This document shows, in pieces, positions 26,034 through 34,620 of a DNA stretch of 35,623 nucleotides; within the stretch, counting starts at the first letter, position 1, and every line of letters starts with the position of its first letter. The notes below the pieces were generated by a model, which did no database searches, had not been told where the DNA came from, and was given only the letters and a program-made list of their open reading frames with translations. The translations under genes were made by a program, and so were the position numbers. The stretch is from Bacteroidota bacterium. GTDB lineage: Bacteria > Bacteroidota > Ignavibacteria > Kryptoniales > JAKASW01. The stretch is from NCBI GenBank assembly GCA_021811615.1, contig JAJZNW010000060.1, positions 1 to 35,623 of the forward strand, written 5' to 3'.

Positions 26034-26204
26034 CGGATTGAGTTCAATGGAAGTTGCGGCCTGTTTTTCTTTTTCCCTTCGCTTACACGCAATAACAAGG
26101 GAAGAGCGCTGCTCTGCAAATATACAGAAATTGGGAGATGGCCCTTTCAGTTTTTCAATCCTTCCATGAACCAATTCGGCAAATGAACATTTAGAGCATA
26201 TCGC

Positions 26205-27533
26205 ATGTCTATGAAATTCTTAATCGTATTTACGTCGGTTATTCTTGCAAGTGCACCTGTTTCGTTTTCACAAACAAAGGGCAGTCAGGAATCCACACTT
26301 AAAGATGCTACGCTGCAAGCTTGCATTAAGTATGCAATTGCAAATCAACCTCTGATAAGACAGTCTTTTCTAAATGAGCGGATCACAAACCAGGAAGTTC
26401 AAGGGAAACTTGCCGACTGGTTTCCACAGTTGAATTTCAACTTTACCATTCAGCATGATTTTAGACTCCCTACTACTGTCTTCAGGGGAACACCGGTTCA
26501 AATCGGTATAGCCAACACATCGGGTGCGGACCTCTCCTTGACGCAGACGATATTTAACAAAGATGTTCTGCTGGCAAGCAGTACGGCATACGATGTAAGT
26601 GAACAGGCACGGGAAAAAACAGTAGATAATGAGATTTATCTTGCAGTTGAAGTAAGTAAAGCATTCTACGGCGTATTGCTGGCGAAGGAGCAGATTAATC
26701 TGGTGAAACAAGACATCGCAAGGCTGCACCAGACTTATGAAGATGCTTACTACCAATACAAAAGCGGAACGGTAGATAAAACCGATTATGAAAGCGCGGA
26801 GATTGCACTGAACAACGCCGTAGCGCAATTAAAAAGTGCAAGGGAGCAGCTCACGACCAGTTACGCGATTCTTAGAGATGTGATGGGATACCCATCGGAT
26901 AAGGAATTGAATCTCGTTTACGATTCGACCCAAATGGTAAGTGATGCTTTTATGGATACAACGCGGGAGTTGAATTATCAAAACAGAATTGAGTATAAGC
27001 TCCTCCAGACAAACTTGCGTCTGCAAAAAGCAAATCTAGACTATTATTACTGGAGCTTCTTACCTTCGATATCTATTGTCGGAGATTACGCGTGGGCTTT
27101 TCAAAACGAAAGCATCCCCGCGCTCTACAATGCGAATTATCCAAGCGCGTATGCAGGGCTTCAGCTTTCGATTCCTATCTTTCAGGGTGGCAAACGCATC
27201 CACGAAATCGATCAGGCTTCTTTGGAAGTGCAAAGCTCAGAGTACGAAATCCAATCGTTAAAGGATTCCATAGACGCGGAGTACACACAGGCGGTCGGGA
27301 ATTATAAGAGTAACCTGAGCAGCCTTGACGCGGCCCAAAAGAATCTGAGTCTCGCGAAGGATGTTTATAAGACGATTGAGCTTCAATACAGATCAGGTGT
27401 GAAGACTTACCTGGATGTGATTACGGCGGAGTCGAATTTGCGCGCGACAGAAGTGAATTACTACGACTCACTGTACCAGCTCTTGAGCAGCAAACTGGAT
27501 GTGGAACAGGCGCTGGGTACCGTGAAATATTGA
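26205..27533 (+). CDS. TolC-family outer-membrane efflux channel protein
   Basis: 442 residues with a signal peptide ('MSMKFLIVFTSVILASAPVSFSQ'). The TolC/OEP fold is visible as two repeats of long alternating helices: 'ACIKYAIANQPLIRQSFLNERITNQEVQGKL' starts the first, and 'LQTNLRLQKANLDYYYWSFLPSISIVGDYAW' starts the second. Outer-membrane strands ('LNFNFTIQHDF', 'AGLQLSIPIFQGGKR') lie between, and the late segment 'LQYRSGVKTYLDVITAESNLRATEVNYYDS' is strongly typical. It would form the trimeric outer-membrane channel for the adaptor and pump encoded 46 and about 1170 bases downstream. ATG 26205 and ATG 26211 are both possible starts; no strong ribosome binding site is present. Confidence 0.92.
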   Translation: MSMKFLIVFTSVILASAPVSFSQTKGSQESTLKDATLQACIKYAIANQPLIRQSFLNERITNQEVQGKLADWFPQLNFNFTIQHDFRLPTTVFRGTPVQIGIANTSGADLSLTQTIFNKDVLLASSTAYDVSEQAREKTVDNEIYLAVEVSKAFYGVLLAKEQINLVKQDIARLHQTYEDAYYQYKSGTVDKTDYESAEIALNNAVAQLKSAREQLTTSYAILRDVMGYPSDKELNLVYDSTQMVSDAFMDTTRELNYQNRIEYKLLQTNLRLQKANLDYYYWSFLPSISIVGDYAWAFQNESIPALYNANYPSAYAGLQLSIPIFQGGKRIHEIDQASLEVQSSEYEIQSLKDSIDAEYTQAVGNYKSNLSSLDAAQKNLSLAKDVYKTIELQYRSGVKTYLDVITAESNLRATEVNYYDSLYQLLSSKLDVEQALGTVKY

Positions 27534-27579
27534 TGGATGGCGGGAAAAGAATTAAACAACTCTTAAACTTCTTGATAAT

Positions 27580-28674
27580 ATGAAAAACAGAACTTATTTA
27601 GCGGTTATCTTAGGCGTTCTTACAATAATGCTCGAGTCGTGCAGCAGCGGTAAGAAAGGAGGACATTCTTTTCCTCCAGTGCAGGTGGATGTGTATAAAG
27701 TCAGAGAGGCGAACGCATCGTATTATAACAGTTATCCTGCTACCGTTGTGGCGCTACAGCAAGTTGAAATAAGACCGGAGGTCTCCGGTTACCTGACTAA
27801 TATTTATTTCAACGACGGGCAGCATGTAACTGAAGGAATGAAGCTGTATGGGATCGAACAGCAACAGTATAAGGCAGCTTACGATGTTGCAAAAGCTAAT
27901 CTTATCGAGGCACAACAGGATTATAAGAGATATGAAGAGCTCGCAAAGCATGATGCGATAGCAGTACAAACTCTAGAGCATGCTTCGGCGAATTTGCAGG
28001 CAGCCGAAAGTACCCTGAACGGAGTAGAGACGAATTTGAAGAACTCAATAATATATGCTCCGTTCAGTGGGACCATTGGGATTTCCCAGGTAAAATTAGG
28101 TTCCGCCATAACCGCAGGGCAAACATTAATGAACACGCTTTCCTCCGACAACCCGATGGCTGTCGATTTTGCCGTAGATGAAGCATTGATCGGACGGTTT
28201 ACGAATTTACTTCATGAAAAAGCCTCTGAAGAGGATTCGACTTTTTCACTGGTTTTGCCCGGTCACAGTATTTATCCGTACCATGGAAGGATACTTCTGC
28301 TGGATCGCGCGGTGGATCCGCAGACAGGGACAATTATCGCAAGGTTGGTATTCCCTAACCCCATGAACCTGCTGAGGCCCGGTTTGACATGCACGGTAAG
28401 AGTGTTGAACAATAATGCTTCTAAGAGCATCGTAATTCCTTATAAAGCGGTTACTGTAGAAATGGGGGAATACTTCGTGTTTGTTGTACGGAACAATACG
28501 GCGGCGCAGCAAAGGATTGAAATCGGCAGGACCATCAACGACGACATGATTATAGTGAGAAGCGGATTGAAACCAGGTGAAGAGGTGGTTACCGAAGGGG
28601 TTCAGAAACTAAGAAACGGTTCCCGGGTTGTATTGCCAACCGCAGGTAGACCTGCCGATGGTGCCGCTAATTAA
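27580..28674 (+). CDS. RND efflux periplasmic adaptor, lipoprotein
   Basis: 364 residues. The N-terminus has a lipobox ending in L-E-S-C21, so the mature protein is lipid-anchored, as AcrA and MexA are. The membrane-fusion layout is full: the first lipoyl half ('VEIRPEVSGYLTNIYFNDGQHVTEGMKLY'), an alpha-hairpin ('AKANLIEAQQDYKRYEELAKHDAIAVQTLEHASANLQAA'), the second lipoyl half ('IIYAPFSGTIGISQVKLGSAITAGQTL'), a beta-barrel ('LLDRAVDPQTGTIIARLVFPNPMNLLRPGLTCTVRV') and a membrane-proximal domain ('IVIPYKAVTVEMGEYFVFVV'). It couples the pump to the TolC-type channel. It sits in an operon between the two with gaps of 46 and 34 bases. Confidence 0.94.
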   Translation: MKNRTYLAVILGVLTIMLESCSSGKKGGHSFPPVQVDVYKVREANASYYNSYPATVVALQQVEIRPEVSGYLTNIYFNDGQHVTEGMKLYGIEQQQYKAAYDVAKANLIEAQQDYKRYEELAKHDAIAVQTLEHASANLQAAESTLNGVETNLKNSIIYAPFSGTIGISQVKLGSAITAGQTLMNTLSSDNPMAVDFAVDEALIGRFTNLLHEKASEEDSTFSLVLPGHSIYPYHGRILLLDRAVDPQTGTIIARLVFPNPMNLLRPGLTCTVRVLNNNASKSIVIPYKAVTVEMGEYFVFVVRNNTAAQQRIEIGRTINDDMIIVRSGLKPGEEVVTEGVQKLRNGSRVVLPTAGRPADGAAN

Positions 28675-28708
28675 TACTCAGGTAAAAAATTCGGAAATAC
28701 GATAAGAA

Positions 28709-31700
28709 ATGATTGCTGAGACGTTCATAAAAAGGCCGGTAACGGCTATTGTAATTTCCCTTATAATAGTTCTACTCGGGGGCCTGTCGATTTTCAATTT
28801 ACCTATCAGTCAGTACCCGGATATTACACCGCCTACCATATCTATATCCGCGACGTTTACGGGAGCCGATGCGACGACTGTCGAGCAGACTGTTACGACG
28901 CCGATTGAGACGCAGGTAAACGGAACTCCCGGCATGGCATACATGACGAGTACCAGTACGAGCAGCGGCCAGTCTTCAATCAGCGTTGTGCTAAAACAGG
29001 GAGTCAATCCCGATATTGCGACGATGGATATCCAGAATCGTGTAGGCATCGCAACGCCTCAGCTGCCGGACGTTGTGAAGCGCCTGGGTGTAACGACAAG
29101 GAAAAGTACGTCCAGCATACTGATGATCGTTGCGATCTACTCGCCTCATCACACGCATAATATTTCCTTCCTGGACAACTACACAAATATATTTGTGAAG
29201 GATGCGCTTCTGCGTGTACAGGGAGTGGGAGATATATTTGCCAGAGCAGATAATTTTAGCATGCGAATATGGCTCGACCCGAATAAACTGGCACAATTGG
29301 GTCTAACAGCAACCGATGTGACAAACGCTATATCGGAGCAGAATCTTCAAATAGCCGCAGGCACTGTGGGGGCTCCCCCGCAAAACAGCAAGCAGACCTT
29401 TCAGTATACGGTATTTACCAACAGCAGGCTGAATTCCGTAAAGCAATTTGGTGACATTATCGTTAAGACTAATCCTCAAACAGGGGCAGAGGTCTACCTA
29501 AAAGATGTAGCCACGGTTCAGCTGGGCTCAGACAACTACGGAATCAATTCGTATGTCGATGGGGACAGATCGTCTTTTCTTCTGATATTTCAGTCTCCCG
29601 GCAGCAACGCGTTGAAAGTTGCAAACGGAGTATACAGGGAGATGAACCGCATTAAAGCATCTTTTCCGGAAGATGTGGCTTACAAAGTACCTTTTGAGGC
29701 AGTGTCGGTCGTGCGCGAATCCATTAACGAGGTTTTGATTACACTGCTTGAAGCCCTTGGCCTGGTGGTACTGGTGGTATTTCTCTTCCTGCAGAACTGG
29801 CGCTCAACCATAATACCTATACTGGCCATACCGGTCTCGATAATAGGGACATTTGCGTTTTTTGTACCGTTCGGCTTTACGATTAACACGCTCACTATGT
29901 TCGGGTTTGTGCTCGCTATAGGAATAGTGGTGGATGATGCGATAATTGTAGTGGAGGCGGCGCATCATTACATAGACGATGAGCACCTCCCTCCCAGGGA
30001 AGCGGCATCGAGGGCGATGAGGGATATTTCCGGGCCGGTAGTTGCAATTGCATTGATTCTTGCTTCGGTATTTATTCCCGTAGGATTCATACCGGGTTTA
30101 GTAGGGAAGCTCTATCAACAGTTTGCGATTACAATAGCGGTCTCCGTCATAATCTCCGCTTTTGTTGCGCTTACGTTGACTCCGGCATTGTGTTCGCTAA
30201 TATTGAAGCCCACATCCCTGACAAAGGAATCGAGAGGCCTGAATAAATTCTTCTTCAAGTTTGACGAGTGGTTCAAGAAGGCGACAGGCTCTTATGTGGA
30301 AGGTGTCAGGAAGAGTATAAAGATGACACCTTACTTCCTGATAGTCTTGATTTTAGTCTACGCCGGTACAGTGGTATTGTTTATGAACAAGCCTACCGGG
30401 TTCATCCCGAGCGAGGACGAAGGAAGATTATATGTTACATACCAATTGCCGGAAGCGGCATCCGCCGTCAGGTCTATCGATGTAATCAAAAGAATGATGA
30501 AGATTCTGGAGAATACGAAAGGCATAGGACATTTTGCGGCAATAAACGGGATCAACGTTGTCAACTTTGCCGCCAAATCAAACAGCGGAACTATTTTCGT
30601 CCAGCTCAAGCCGTGGAGCGAGCGTACGAGCAAGTCACTTCATCTGAAAGCGATAATGAATACGCTGAGAAGGAAGTTCGCTTCAATAAAAAGCGCAAAC
30701 GTAATAGTGATCGCGCCGCCCGCAATTCCGGGACTCGGCGCCACGGGAGGATTCAGCTTCGAGCTGGAGCAGAAGCAAAGCACGGATAACATACAGCAGT
30801 TCGCAAATGTCGTTGATCGATTTGTTGCGGCGGCGAACAGGCGCCCGGAGTTGTCAAACGTATTTACGTTTTTTTCCGCAAATACACCCGCGTATGATTT
30901 AACGGTAAACAGAGACAGATGTGCGAAGCTCGGCATCAATGTGGCTGATGTGTACAATACAATTCAGACATATTTGGGCAGCAGCTATGTGAATGACTTC
31001 ACGATTTACGGCAGGGACTTCCATGTGATAGCACAGGCAGATACCAGCTATAGAGCATCCATACACGATCTGTCGAAATACTATGTGAGAAATTCCTCCG
31101 GCAACATGATCCCCTTAAGCACGTTGATAAGCTATAAGACTACAGAAACGGCTTCAGTGATTTCTCATTTCAATATGTTTCGTGCTGCGCTTATAAACGG
31201 TAATGCGGCTCCTGGTTACAGCAGCGGGCAGGCGATAACTGCATTGCGCCAGGTTGCAGCACAGGTACTGCCTTCAGGTTACGGCTATGATTTCTCCGGG
31301 TTATCCAGGGAAGAAATAAATGCCAGCAACAGTACATTCGCGATCTTCGGATTATCGCTTCTGTTCGTATTCTTATTCTTGTCAGCTTTGTATGAAAGCT
31401 GGTCGGTGCCTTTTGCAGTTTTGTTTGCAGTGCCCATTGCTGCATTCGGTGCCATAACGGCTTTGATTTTGCAGCCGCACTTAAGCGACAACGTGTATGC
31501 ACAAATAGGACTGGTCGCTTTAATCGGTCTTGCGGCGAAGAACGCCATACTTATCGTAGAGTTCGCAAAGGAACGTGTGGACCATGGAATGCCCCTTCTT
31601 GAAGCAGTAACAAATGCAGTAAGATTAAGACTACGCCCCATACTTATGACATCGCTGGCATTCATACTCGGTGTTTCTCCGCTTGCATTTGCGACCGGCG

Positions 31701-31888
31701 CTGGAGCGCAGGCAAGACAGACAATTGGCTGGACGGTAATAGGCGGAATGATTGCTGCTACCGGGCTGGCGATATTTATTGTGCCCGTTCTTTTCACGGT
31801 AATTACTAAAATGGCCTACGGCAGGAAGAAGCTGGAGGAATTGGAAGCTTCCGGGCATAATGAAGGGGATGCAGGGACGGAGATCTGA
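28709..31888 (+). CDS. RND multidrug efflux permease (HAE1/AcrB type)
   Basis: 1059 residues, the normal length for a proton-driven hydrophobe/amphiphile exporter. It begins 'MIAETFIKRPVTAIVISLIIVLLGGLSIFNLPISQYPDITPP', the standard first helix and start of the porter domain. The proton relay is intact: D409-D410 in helix 4 ('GIVVDDAIIVVEA') and K944 in helix 10 ('GLAAKNAILIVEFA'). The signatures 'GFIPSEDEGRLYVTYQLPEAAS' and 'RLRPILMTSLAFILGVSPLAFATGAGAQARQTIGWTVIGGM' are also present. It forms a trimer with the adaptor and TolC-type protein and exports drugs, bile-type compounds or dyes; the actual substrate is unknown. No regulator gene is attached to this operon, unlike the ABC operon at 14684. 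Confidence 0.96.
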   Translation: MIAETFIKRPVTAIVISLIIVLLGGLSIFNLPISQYPDITPPTISISATFTGADATTVEQTVTTPIETQVNGTPGMAYMTSTSTSSGQSSISVVLKQGVNPDIATMDIQNRVGIATPQLPDVVKRLGVTTRKSTSSILMIVAIYSPHHTHNISFLDNYTNIFVKDALLRVQGVGDIFARADNFSMRIWLDPNKLAQLGLTATDVTNAISEQNLQIAAGTVGAPPQNSKQTFQYTVFTNSRLNSVKQFGDIIVKTNPQTGAEVYLKDVATVQLGSDNYGINSYVDGDRSSFLLIFQSPGSNALKVANGVYREMNRIKASFPEDVAYKVPFEAVSVVRESINEVLITLLEALGLVVLVVFLFLQNWRSTIIPILAIPVSIIGTFAFFVPFGFTINTLTMFGFVLAIGIVVDDAIIVVEAAHHYIDDEHLPPREAASRAMRDISGPVVAIALILASVFIPVGFIPGLVGKLYQQFAITIAVSVIISAFVALTLTPALCSLILKPTSLTKESRGLNKFFFKFDEWFKKATGSYVEGVRKSIKMTPYFLIVLILVYAGTVVLFMNKPTGFIPSEDEGRLYVTYQLPEAASAVRSIDVIKRMMKILENTKGIGHFAAINGINVVNFAAKSNSGTIFVQLKPWSERTSKSLHLKAIMNTLRRKFASIKSANVIVIAPPAIPGLGATGGFSFELEQKQSTDNIQQFANVVDRFVAAANRRPELSNVFTFFSANTPAYDLTVNRDRCAKLGINVADVYNTIQTYLGSSYVNDFTIYGRDFHVIAQADTSYRASIHDLSKYYVRNSSGNMIPLSTLISYKTTETASVISHFNMFRAALINGNAAPGYSSGQAITALRQVAAQVLPSGYGYDFSGLSREEINASNSTFAIFGLSLLFVFLFLSALYESWSVPFAVLFAVPIAAFGAITALILQPHLSDNVYAQIGLVALIGLAAKNAILIVEFAKERVDHGMPLLEAVTNAVRLRLRPILMTSLAFILGVSPLAFATGAGAQARQTIGWTVIGGMIAATGLAIFIVPVLFTVITKMAYGRKKLEELEASGHNEGDAGTEI

Positions 31889-32466
31889 ATGGAGATGTGA
31901 CCGACTGTTAGTTGGGCATATCAGACTTTTAACATGCAAGAGAGAGTAAAGACCATCCCCTATATGGGGCCGGGACGCCGTTTTCGCAAAGGGGGTATGA
32001 AGGAGGGTGGCAACATTAGGGCATTATCATGGTATTGAGGCCGCCCGCCGCTCGAAGTTTCCGACCTCATTTTCAGAAGGTCGTTGCCTGAGGTCGTCAC
32101 CCGTGGGGATCCCCCACATATCATACATGCATATTCAATGAGGAACCTTATCGCTCTAAACAATAACCGTAGTAACATGACCACTCCTCCCATATCATAA
32201 CCTTATTACCTTATCCCGTGGCTTGTCTACTTTCTTTTGCTTGTCCAGAAGCGAGCACCCGATGTGCCATCCCGCTACATCTATATGACTATAATGATGG
32301 AGCGGGAAGAATGAACACCCCCGCGAAAAGGGTTACGGCTTTGGTTGTCCCGTCCCCAGTAGAGGGAGGCGACTTCAACATACGGCGGTCGTTACTGTCG
32401 AGGGCCATGCTATTCCACATGGCAGGGCTAAATTAATTTCCCACCCTTTAGTTAACGGATATTAGT
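31889..32466 (+). other. Gene-free stretch after the RND operon
   Basis: About 580 bases without a convincing gene on either strand. A minus-strand frame at 31960-32193 ends in a proline-rich stretch of the kind produced when a short intergenic repeat is translated, so I treat it as non-coding. No good terminator was seen for the RND operon. Confidence 0.4.
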
Positions 32467-32622
32467 TCACTTCACCAACTTCTTAGAGTCAACATTCTGG
32501 GATTTCGGTGAATGCTTTTTTCTGTACGATTCTCCTTTGATCGAGATTTGATGGGCATTATGAGCCAGCCGGTCCATGAGAGCGTTGGCCATGACTGGGT
32601 CCGGGAAGATGGCATGCTGGGC
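32467..32622 (-). pseudogene. IstB-like ATPase fragment (IS21 family), C-terminus only
   Basis: The translated stretch 'IFPDPVMANALMDRLAHNAH' followed by 'QISIKGESYRKK' is the conserved C-terminal end of IstB, the AAA+ helper of IS21-family transposition (family pattern: D-P-x-x-A-x-A-x-x-D-R-L-x-H-N-A-H-x-I-x-x-x-G-E-S-x-R). Only the last 50 or so residues remain; the Walker motifs and istA are missing, and the upstream sequence on this strand loses resemblance. It is a relic of an IS21 insertion between the RND operon and the hicBA pair. Confidence 0.75.
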
Positions 32623-33004
32623 ACCTCTTTTCAGGAAGTGATGGCCGTGCCAGACCCGCCGTCCGTCCGGAACATCCATGGACGCGCTGCTCGCGCGACC
32701 CCGAACACGAAAGCCTCCGCATCGGAATCGAACCCGCGATCGTGTGCCACAAAGCAGGGGATTGCCGCTCCGCGATTAGATAGTATCGGCAGATCGCGAT
32801 GACAGGTACCCTTTGGTTCGGAGGATGAGTTCATAGCACGGAACACGAGAGTCGCCAACATTGTCCGTGGATTCAGCCCGATTGAACCATCTTAAGGCGA
32901 CAGGGCTCCGGGCCGGTTTTCCATTCAACTCTGCGGTAAACGTCAAGGTCCGGAGAAAGGTCCTTTTTAAGTGAACGACGCGCTCTGTGCCAAATCACTG
33001 AAAT
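32623..33004 (+). other. Gene-free stretch upstream of hicBA
   Basis: No gene is supported. The segment CGGAATCGAACC at 32723-32734 is identical to 12 bases of the T-arm region of the tRNA-Phe gene at 35149-35221, but no cloverleaf can be built around it. Confidence 0.4.
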
Positions 33005-33025
33005 CTGCTCAATCAATCTGAGCAG
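33005..33025 (+). promoter_or_regulatory. Inverted repeat upstream of hicB, possible operator
   Basis: A perfect 7-bp repeat: CTGCTCA (33005-33011), seven bases, TGAGCAG (33019-33025), about 80 bases before hicB. No T-run follows, so a terminator is unlikely. HicB antitoxins often bind such repeats to repress their own operon; the role here is inference. An AT-rich TATATTTA lies at 33052-33059, between the repeat and the gene, in a plausible -10/-7 position. Confidence 0.45.
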
Positions 33026-33106
33026 TCATTTCTACTTCACATATCAAACCGTATATTTACACATGAAAGGACACGATTATCAGTTGAGGGAAACGAGGAG
33101 AAGGAA

Positions 33107-33355
33107 ATGAAAGTACTGAATTACACCGTCCTCTTCGAGCCGATGATGGAGGGAGGCTATATGGTCGTGGTTCCCGCGCTGCCGGGAATTGTTACGTACG
33201 GTGCTACACTTGAGGAGGCCCGCGCCATGGCCCAGGATGCGATTCGCATCCACTGTGAGGGCTTGCTCAAGGACGGCGAACCACTCCCCGAAGACGCCAA
33301 ACTGAGCAACGAGCCTATCAAAGAAACTATAAGGGTGCGTTTAGAGGCAGCATGA
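33107..33355 (+). CDS. hicB: HicB family antitoxin
   Basis: 82 residues with the partial RNase-H-like fold of HicB: 'YTVLFEPMMEGGYMVVVPALPGIVTYGATLEEARAMAQDAIRIHCEGLLKDGEPLPED', which matches the family pattern of an acidic strand, 'G-x-P-G', 'T-x-G-x-T-x-x-E-A' and the 'L..G..LP' tail. It would neutralise HicA by direct binding. It is the short form, with no clear C-terminal DNA-binding domain ('ETIRVRLEAA' ends the protein), so autoregulation may depend on the HicA-HicB complex. An extended GGAGAAGG ribosome binding site precedes the ATG. The stop overlaps the hicA start (ATGA). The order hicB-hicA is the less common of the two. Confidence 0.9.
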   Translation: MKVLNYTVLFEPMMEGGYMVVVPALPGIVTYGATLEEARAMAQDAIRIHCEGLLKDGEPLPEDAKLSNEPIKETIRVRLEAA

Positions 33356-33543
33356 GCGAAAAACTTCCTGTCCTCAAGGCAAAGGAAGTTGTCCATATTC
33401 TGGGGCGAGCGGGTTTCTTCATCCACCATCAATCAGGGAGCCACGTGCAAATGAAGCACAGACTCAAACCTGAACTCAGGATCACCATCCCCATGCACTC
33501 AGGCGACCTTCCTCCGTCTGTTCTGCGAAGTCGCGCGAATTAG
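33352..33543 (+). CDS. hicA: HicA family toxin, C-terminus probably frameshifted
   Basis: 63 residues; the fold is a small double-stranded-RNA-binding-like mRNA interferase that cuts or blocks translated mRNA. 'LPVLKAKEVVHILGRAGFFIHHQSGSHVQMKH' is the typical N-terminus, with catalytic H31 in 'GSHV'. 'ITIPMHSGDLPPSVLRS' corresponds to 'VTVPxHxGxxLxxGTLRSI'. After that the frame gives only 'RAN' and a stop, whereas the +1 frame continues '..RIRQTQ', the residues expected to follow 'LRS' in HicA ('IIRQAG'). A small indel near 33530 has therefore probably removed the last helix. It may be inactive or partly active. Confidence 0.75.
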   Translation: MSEKLPVLKAKEVVHILGRAGFFIHHQSGSHVQMKHRLKPELRITIPMHSGDLPPSVLRSRAN

Positions 33544-33772
33544 ACAGACTCAAGTACCCGGAGCGAACCTGCATGGCCGGATTGATGTCCTTACTAAGGA
33601 TGTGCGCAGTCTAGATCTCAAGGTCAATCCGGATGAACCTCCAGCTAACCACGCCAATATTGAGCCGTGGCCACCGGATGAAGCGGCTCAGCTAAACATA
33701 GCTCAGAAACTCCTGGCAAAGAAGAATGTGTTTGTCGCGAAACCGGCAGAGATAGATTGTTCCAATCAATAA
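33521..33772 (+). pseudogene. Open remnant continuing from hicA in the next frame
   Basis: An open frame overlapping the hicA end and running to TAA at 33770-33772 without an in-frame ATG. The early part ('ARIRQTQ') looks like the lost hicA tail. The later part, 'LTKDVRSLDLKVNPDEPPANHANIEPWPPDEAAQ' split over two stretches in the text of the frame, reads like real protein with even composition but belongs to no family I can name. Two readings are possible: a fusion of a hicA tail to the 3' end of a deleted gene, or a separate short protein with a non-ATG start. Confidence 0.4.
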
Positions 33773-33910
33773 CGTTGTACCACAGCAGGGGTGACTTTTG
33801 GGTGATTTAGCTTTAGAATTGAGTCTGAGATCACGCTTCTCCCCCACCATAGTCCTGCGGATGCCCTAAGACGGAAGTCTCTTGTGAGACGGTCGAGAAG
33901 TTCTCTTTCG

Positions 33911-34525
33911 TCACTTGCGCTCAAGGCTCTTGAGCAGCTTCCGAAGTTTCTCTTTCGCTGTTTTTTGTTTGGCCTTATAGAATTTGTACGACGGATAAAC
34001 CTGCGCCGCTGCAGAGTCTTTCTTATTCATATCAAATATGTACGCATAGTGGGCGTCGGTTAGCACCGGGTAGAACTTCTTGTTCTCCGGATCGAACGGG
34101 AAATTCTTGGCGAAGGGAAGGCTGGAGTAATATTAGAACAGACTCTTATCAGAGATGACCTTGCAGTCCCCTGTCTTCTTCCAAGGCAGGTCTGCGTGCG
34201 ACATTGCCGAGAGAGTCACGGCCGAATACTGCGCATAACGCTCAAGGATAAAATCGGCAGTCTTCTTTTCTTGACCGGCGAAAGGCGTCTGCGCCTTGCT
34301 GCTGGCTGAAAGCATAATCGGATTACTCTGGAACGTTTTGAATTTATGATACACGTCCGGATTTACGGGGCCGTGCGGCCATTTCTCAAAATTGCCGCTC
34401 ACCAACTCGTATTTTGCTACGAGCCCCCATGCTTTCAAATAGTACAGCAACTTCTAAAGCTTCAAGGGTGTTGTATTCTCATATTTAGAGAGGACATAAT
34501 AGGCATCGTCCAGCGTGTTGTCCAT
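33911..34525 (-). pseudogene. Panacea (DUF4065/SocA-type) antitoxin gene with two in-frame stops
   Basis: Read as one frame from ATG 34525 to TGA 33911 this is a 205-codon gene with TAG at codon 24 (34454-34456) and TAA at 34133-34135. It begins 'MDNTLDDAYYVLSKYENTTP' and continues 'LKL-stop-KLLYYLKAWGLV', where Panacea proteins have 'LKLQKLLYYxQAW'. 'WPHGPVNPDVYHKFK' matches 'W..GPVxPxVYxxFK', and 'FILERYAQYSAVTLSAMSHADLPWKK' matches the ending 'YxxxSAxxLSxxTHxExPW'. After the second stop the frame goes on with 'YYSSLPFAKNFPFDPENK' and protein-like sequence to the end. GGGAG lies about 10 bases before the ATG. Panacea domains neutralise varied toxins; no toxin gene is visible next to it. Confidence 0.75.
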
Positions 34526-34620
34526 TTCATTGCTTCTCCCAATCGTTTGTCTTACAATTTGTCGCTTTGTCCAAAAGCCCAGCGAAGAAGGGAATCCTAC
34601 GTTTTCTGCCTCTATTCATA

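Noticed and set aside
32715..32790. A second tRNA gene
   Set aside because: Only a T-arm-like segment exists; no D arm, anticodon stem or acceptor stem can be formed.
33911..34525. Genome-wide reassignment of TAA/TAG
   Set aside because: Well-supported genes in the window end in TAA (2075, 3786) and TAG (17636), so the host uses them as stops.
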